DNA from: Gorsachius magnificus
Lineage: Eukaryota > Chordata > Aves > Pelecaniformes > Ardeidae
Length of the DNA: 64,000 nt
Direction of reading: 5' to 3'
Assembly (NCBI GenBank): GCA_034008185.1
Contig: CM067082.1
Span: forward strand, 10,524,984 to 10,588,983
A model generated the notes under the pieces. That model ran no database searches, had not been told where the DNA came from, and was given only the letters and a program-made list of their open reading frames with translations. The position numbers were made by a program, and so were the translations under genes. This document shows positions 62,110-64,000 of the stretch, piece by piece; position 1 is the stretch's first letter, and the number at the start of each line of letters is the position of its first letter.

Positions 62110-62171
62110 TGGGGTGACCGCCCCAGGCTCCTCTCTAGTGAGCCTGTTTATATCCCCTTCCCCCTTCAGGC
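62110..62171 (-). promoter_or_regulatory. possible RNA structure downstream of the slippery site
   Basis: In the mRNA sense the slippery heptamer and UAG are followed by GCCUG (62,171-62,167), which pairs perfectly with CAGGC (62,146-62,142) around a G-rich 20-nt loop. A competing perfect 7-bp stem pairs 62,146-62,140 with 62,130-62,124. A 5-bp UGGGG/CCCCA hairpin lies at 62,125-62,110. The loop G-runs could pair with the downstream CCCC to form a pseudoknot. Which fold forms is not determinable by eye. Confidence 0.3.
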
Positions 62172-63218
62172 CTAGTTTAAAGCCCTCTCTACAAGCCCTG
62201 CCAGTTCATGAGCGAGGATCCTATTTCCCTTCCGAGAGAGCTGGGCACCTATCTGTTGTTGACAGGCCTGGTGCCATGAAAACCTCTCCATGGTCAAAGA
62301 AACCCAAGCCCTTCCGATGGCACCAACCTTTGAGCCACACGTTAACTGCTCTAGCTTTCCTATTCCTTTCCGTGTTCCCTCCTGACACTAATGGGATCGA
62401 GGAGAGCACTACCTGCGCTCCGTATCCTTCAACCATTTTCCCTAGTGCCCTGAAGTCCCTTTTGATCAATTTGGGGCTTCTCTCTGGCATTTCATCGCTG
62501 CCTGCCTGTATAATCAAGAGCGGATAGTAGTCAGAGGGCCGTACCAGACCAGGGAGTCTCTTGGCAATGTCCCCGATCCGGGCCCCAGGGAGGCAGCAGA
62601 CTTCCCTATGGGATGGGTCTGGGCGGCATATCGGGCCCTCCATTCCCTTCAGAAGGGAATTGCCCACAACAATTACCCTTCTTTTTTTCTTTGTACAGTC
62701 GGTCTTGATAGGTAGGGGTGACTGTCTCTCCCTAGCCAACCCCCTGGTTGGGCCTTCATCCCCATCTTCAGTTGCCTGGCCCTCAACTTCCAGAGCCCCA
62801 TATCTGTTACGCAAGGGCAGCTGGGAAGGTGAAGGAGCCCGGGAGGGGACTCTCCTCCTGCCCCGACCAGAAACCTTTTTCCATCCCTCACCATCTCTTG
62901 GGTCTCTAGCTTCTGCCTGCCGGCAAGAGGATCCTCTGCTACCTGTGGAGCCTCTATCTGTTGCCGTGGCCTGAGGGATGGTAGAGTGCGGCTCCACCAG
63001 TCTGTCTCCATCTCGCATTCTCTAATGCTCCTTAATCTCTCCACCTCTTCTTTCAGCTCTGCCACCAGGCAGAGCAGATCATCAACCTGCTCACACCTGA
63101 GACAGCCCCTGTCCTTACCAATCTCTGGTACAGCTGACAGGCTGAGGCACTCCCTGCAGCCAGCGACCTGGACAGCCGCATGTTTCTGTTTAGGCAGGGA
63201 CTCCATCTGAGTCGCCAT
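62172..63218 (-). pseudogene. CR1 ORF1: Cys-rich/coiled-coil plus SGNH esterase-like domain, frameshifted
   Basis: Start: ATG at 63,218-63,216 (MATQMESL), with A at -3 and G at +4, a strong initiation context. The N-terminus has paired cysteines (CRECLSLS and GCLRCEQV) followed by a heptad-like segment (VAELKEEVERLRSI), fitting the nucleic-acid-binding, multimerising part of CR1 ORF1. The reading frame shifts near 62,885. The second frame encodes a basic region (SGRGRRRVPSRAPS), then an SGNH-hydrolase-like domain with VVGNSLL (Ser block) and IQAGSDE (block III, Asp where classic SGNH enzymes have Asn). A second frameshift near 62,245 hits the C-terminal Asp-His block. The natural end in the third frame is LVERALN-stop at 62,172. 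Esterase-bearing ORF1 is known for the CR1 clade; its role in transposition is unsettled. Confidence 0.9.
62175..62181 (-). promoter_or_regulatory. candidate -1 ribosomal frameshift site, TTTAAAC
   Basis: On the minus strand the last ORF1 codons are GCT TTA AAC TAG. The heptamer T TTA AAC is exactly the X XXY YYZ form of a -1 slippery site and is phased to the ORF1 frame, with the stop codon immediately after. Slipping back one base gives TTT AAA CTA GGC and a frame with no stop that runs into ORF2 (in phase with 62,109). That this site is used is inference from sequence. ORF1 phase rests on the conserved-looking C-terminus, because two earlier frameshifts damage this copy. Confidence 0.55.
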
Positions 63219-63445
63219 GTTCCTTCTGGCAACGGCTTTCAGACGAGTGGAAACCGTTGCTCTCTCCTCGTTTGGGTGTCTATGGGTGCTAATCGAGTGA
63301 CGATATGTTGCTCTAAATCCAGGCAGAGTCACAGTGTGAATAGGGAACTCTGTTTAAGCACATCACAGTATTTCTCTGGCATCCAGTTTCTGGTAGCTAC
63401 TGAGAGGTCTGGGACTGCTGAGTGCACAGGGCTGGCCGCGCTCTA

Positions 63446-64000
63446 AAGGGAAAGCAAATTAGTTTCAAGTGAATATATTAAGTCCTTTTTTTCAAGGGTG
63501 TAAAGCCTCAGGGTGACTGAAGGGAGAAGAATGACAAAAATGGGAGCTGCAATTTTTTTTTTTCTCCAAATGTTTTAATTATTCTGCTGAATTACTGTGT
63601 TCACGAAATCCAGTAAGTAGGGTGGTGAAAATTAAAGAACCGATCTTCATTTTGAATCTATACTTGAAAAAAAAATTCTAACCATTTATAATGATAAGGT
63701 TTGTCATTGAAACATGAAAAATAACAGAGCTTGGGGCCTCACAGGTTAATGATAACTCTTTCACGAGCATTTTGTTCACAATCTCAATTATAATTCCATG
63801 TGCTTTATCTTTCACATAATTAGCTAAACCCTTTTAATCTTTAACGAACTGATTTGTCTTAATTCAGTAGCTGTGGAGCTCTTTGTGGAAGAAGTGAGAA
63901 TTTTGTTACCAGCTCTAGGACTACAGGCGGTGACATCCTGGGGATGTGGAGGAAGTGAGCAGAAAGCTCTGCTGTTGTGGCTACAGCAAGGATGGATGTG
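63446..64000. other. unique noncoding sequence, no gene seen
   Basis: AT-rich sequence flanking the 5' end of the CR1. It has a T-run near 63,552 and an A-run near 63,668. No gene or repeat recognised. Confidence 0.5.

Larger units (their letters stand above)
59348..62181 (-). pseudogene. CR1 ORF2: APE endonuclease plus reverse transcriptase, one deletion
   Basis: Numbering residues from the Leu codon at 62,109, the endonuclease motifs are TNARSMG (15-21), TETWW (42-46), YRPP (115-118), GDFNFPD (145-151) and SDH (213-215), all present. The frame ends DIRKC-stop at 60,763. There about 31 nt are missing, the bases that encode SKGPDGVHPR in the sibling copy at 50.5 kb. The RT resumes in another frame from 60,769 with motif A LDFSKAFD (about 60,412), motif B SGVPQGS and motif C FADD, and a C-terminus ending EVLRDMV. 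Catalytic residues are intact but this copy cannot make one continuous protein. The first in-frame ATG is at 62,052-62,050, after the TNARS motif. The frame is open upstream to the ORF1 end without an ATG, so its start is unusual. Confidence 0.95.
59262..63445 (-). mobile_element. near full-length CR1 LINE retrotransposon
   Basis: The minus-strand element reads 5' UTR (about 63,445-63,219), ORF1 (63,218-62,172), ORF2 (open from 62,181 to 59,348) and a short 3' UTR ending in two attctatg octamers at 59,262. Length is about 4.2 kb; the 5' boundary is my estimate, since the UTR has no diagnostic edge. No target-site duplication was found. ORF1 has two frameshifts (near 62,885 and 62,245) and ORF2 one deletion of about 31 nt near 60,768; otherwise the frames are open for hundreds of codons. 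That makes it one of the youngest insertions here. CR1 moves by target-primed reverse transcription. Confidence 0.95.

Noticed and set aside
62072..62974. plus-strand frames of 151 and 137 codons
   Set aside because: Antisense shadows of CR1 ORF1.
1..64000. CRISPR array, bacterial operons, prophage or plasmid functions
   Set aside because: No regularly spaced repeats, no dense coding, no ribosome-binding pattern; the content is vertebrate noncoding DNA with CR1 and an LTR.

Overview
The window looks like noncoding DNA from a bird nuclear genome, probably Neoaves. Evidence: several CR1 LINE fragments end in the CR1 3' octamer (ATTCTATG)n and not in poly-A. One solo LTR belongs to a type I recognise from avian genomes. 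There are many weak relics of old amniote palindromic repeats and almost no SINE-like or processed retrocopies. I found no host exon, tRNA, rRNA, CRISPR array or bacterial-type operon. Nearly all open frames are chance frames or antisense shadows of CR1.

Layout. 1-21 kb is single-copy-like sequence with homopolymer runs, an old inverted repeat (0.7-1.04 kb), a CR1 3' end (5.2 kb), a 46-bp repeat occurring twice (5.96 and 8.80 kb) and a 34-bp tandem duplication (18.5 kb). 21.2-21.9 kb holds two badly decayed LINE-like relics. 24.96-25.56 kb is a solo endogenous-retrovirus LTR. 27.4 and 32.3 kb are CR1 3' ends. 32-48 kb is mostly unique sequence with several palindromic relics and one CpG-dense patch at 40.6-40.9 kb. 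45-63.4 kb is CR1-rich: a 3' fragment (45.2 kb), a 1.95-kb 5'-truncated copy (49.0-51.0 kb), a CR1 inserted into another CR1 (55.1-56.1 kb), and a nearly full-length CR1 on the minus strand (59.26 to about 63.45 kb).

The near-complete CR1 is the most informative object. ORF1 encodes a Cys-rich/coiled-coil N-terminus and an SGNH-type esterase domain. ORF2 encodes an APE-type endonuclease and a reverse transcriptase. ORF1 carries two frameshifts and ORF2 one deletion of about 31 nt, but every endonuclease and RT catalytic motif is still readable. At the ORF1 stop codon, in the ORF1 frame, lies a canonical -1 slippery heptamer, T TTA AAC, followed directly by TAG. The -1 frame is open from that heptamer straight into ORF2. 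The first in-frame ATG of ORF2 lies downstream of the endonuclease active-site Asn motif. This suggests that ORF2 is made by -1 ribosomal frameshifting from ORF1, not by its own AUG start. That is an inference from one copy and needs testing across other copies.
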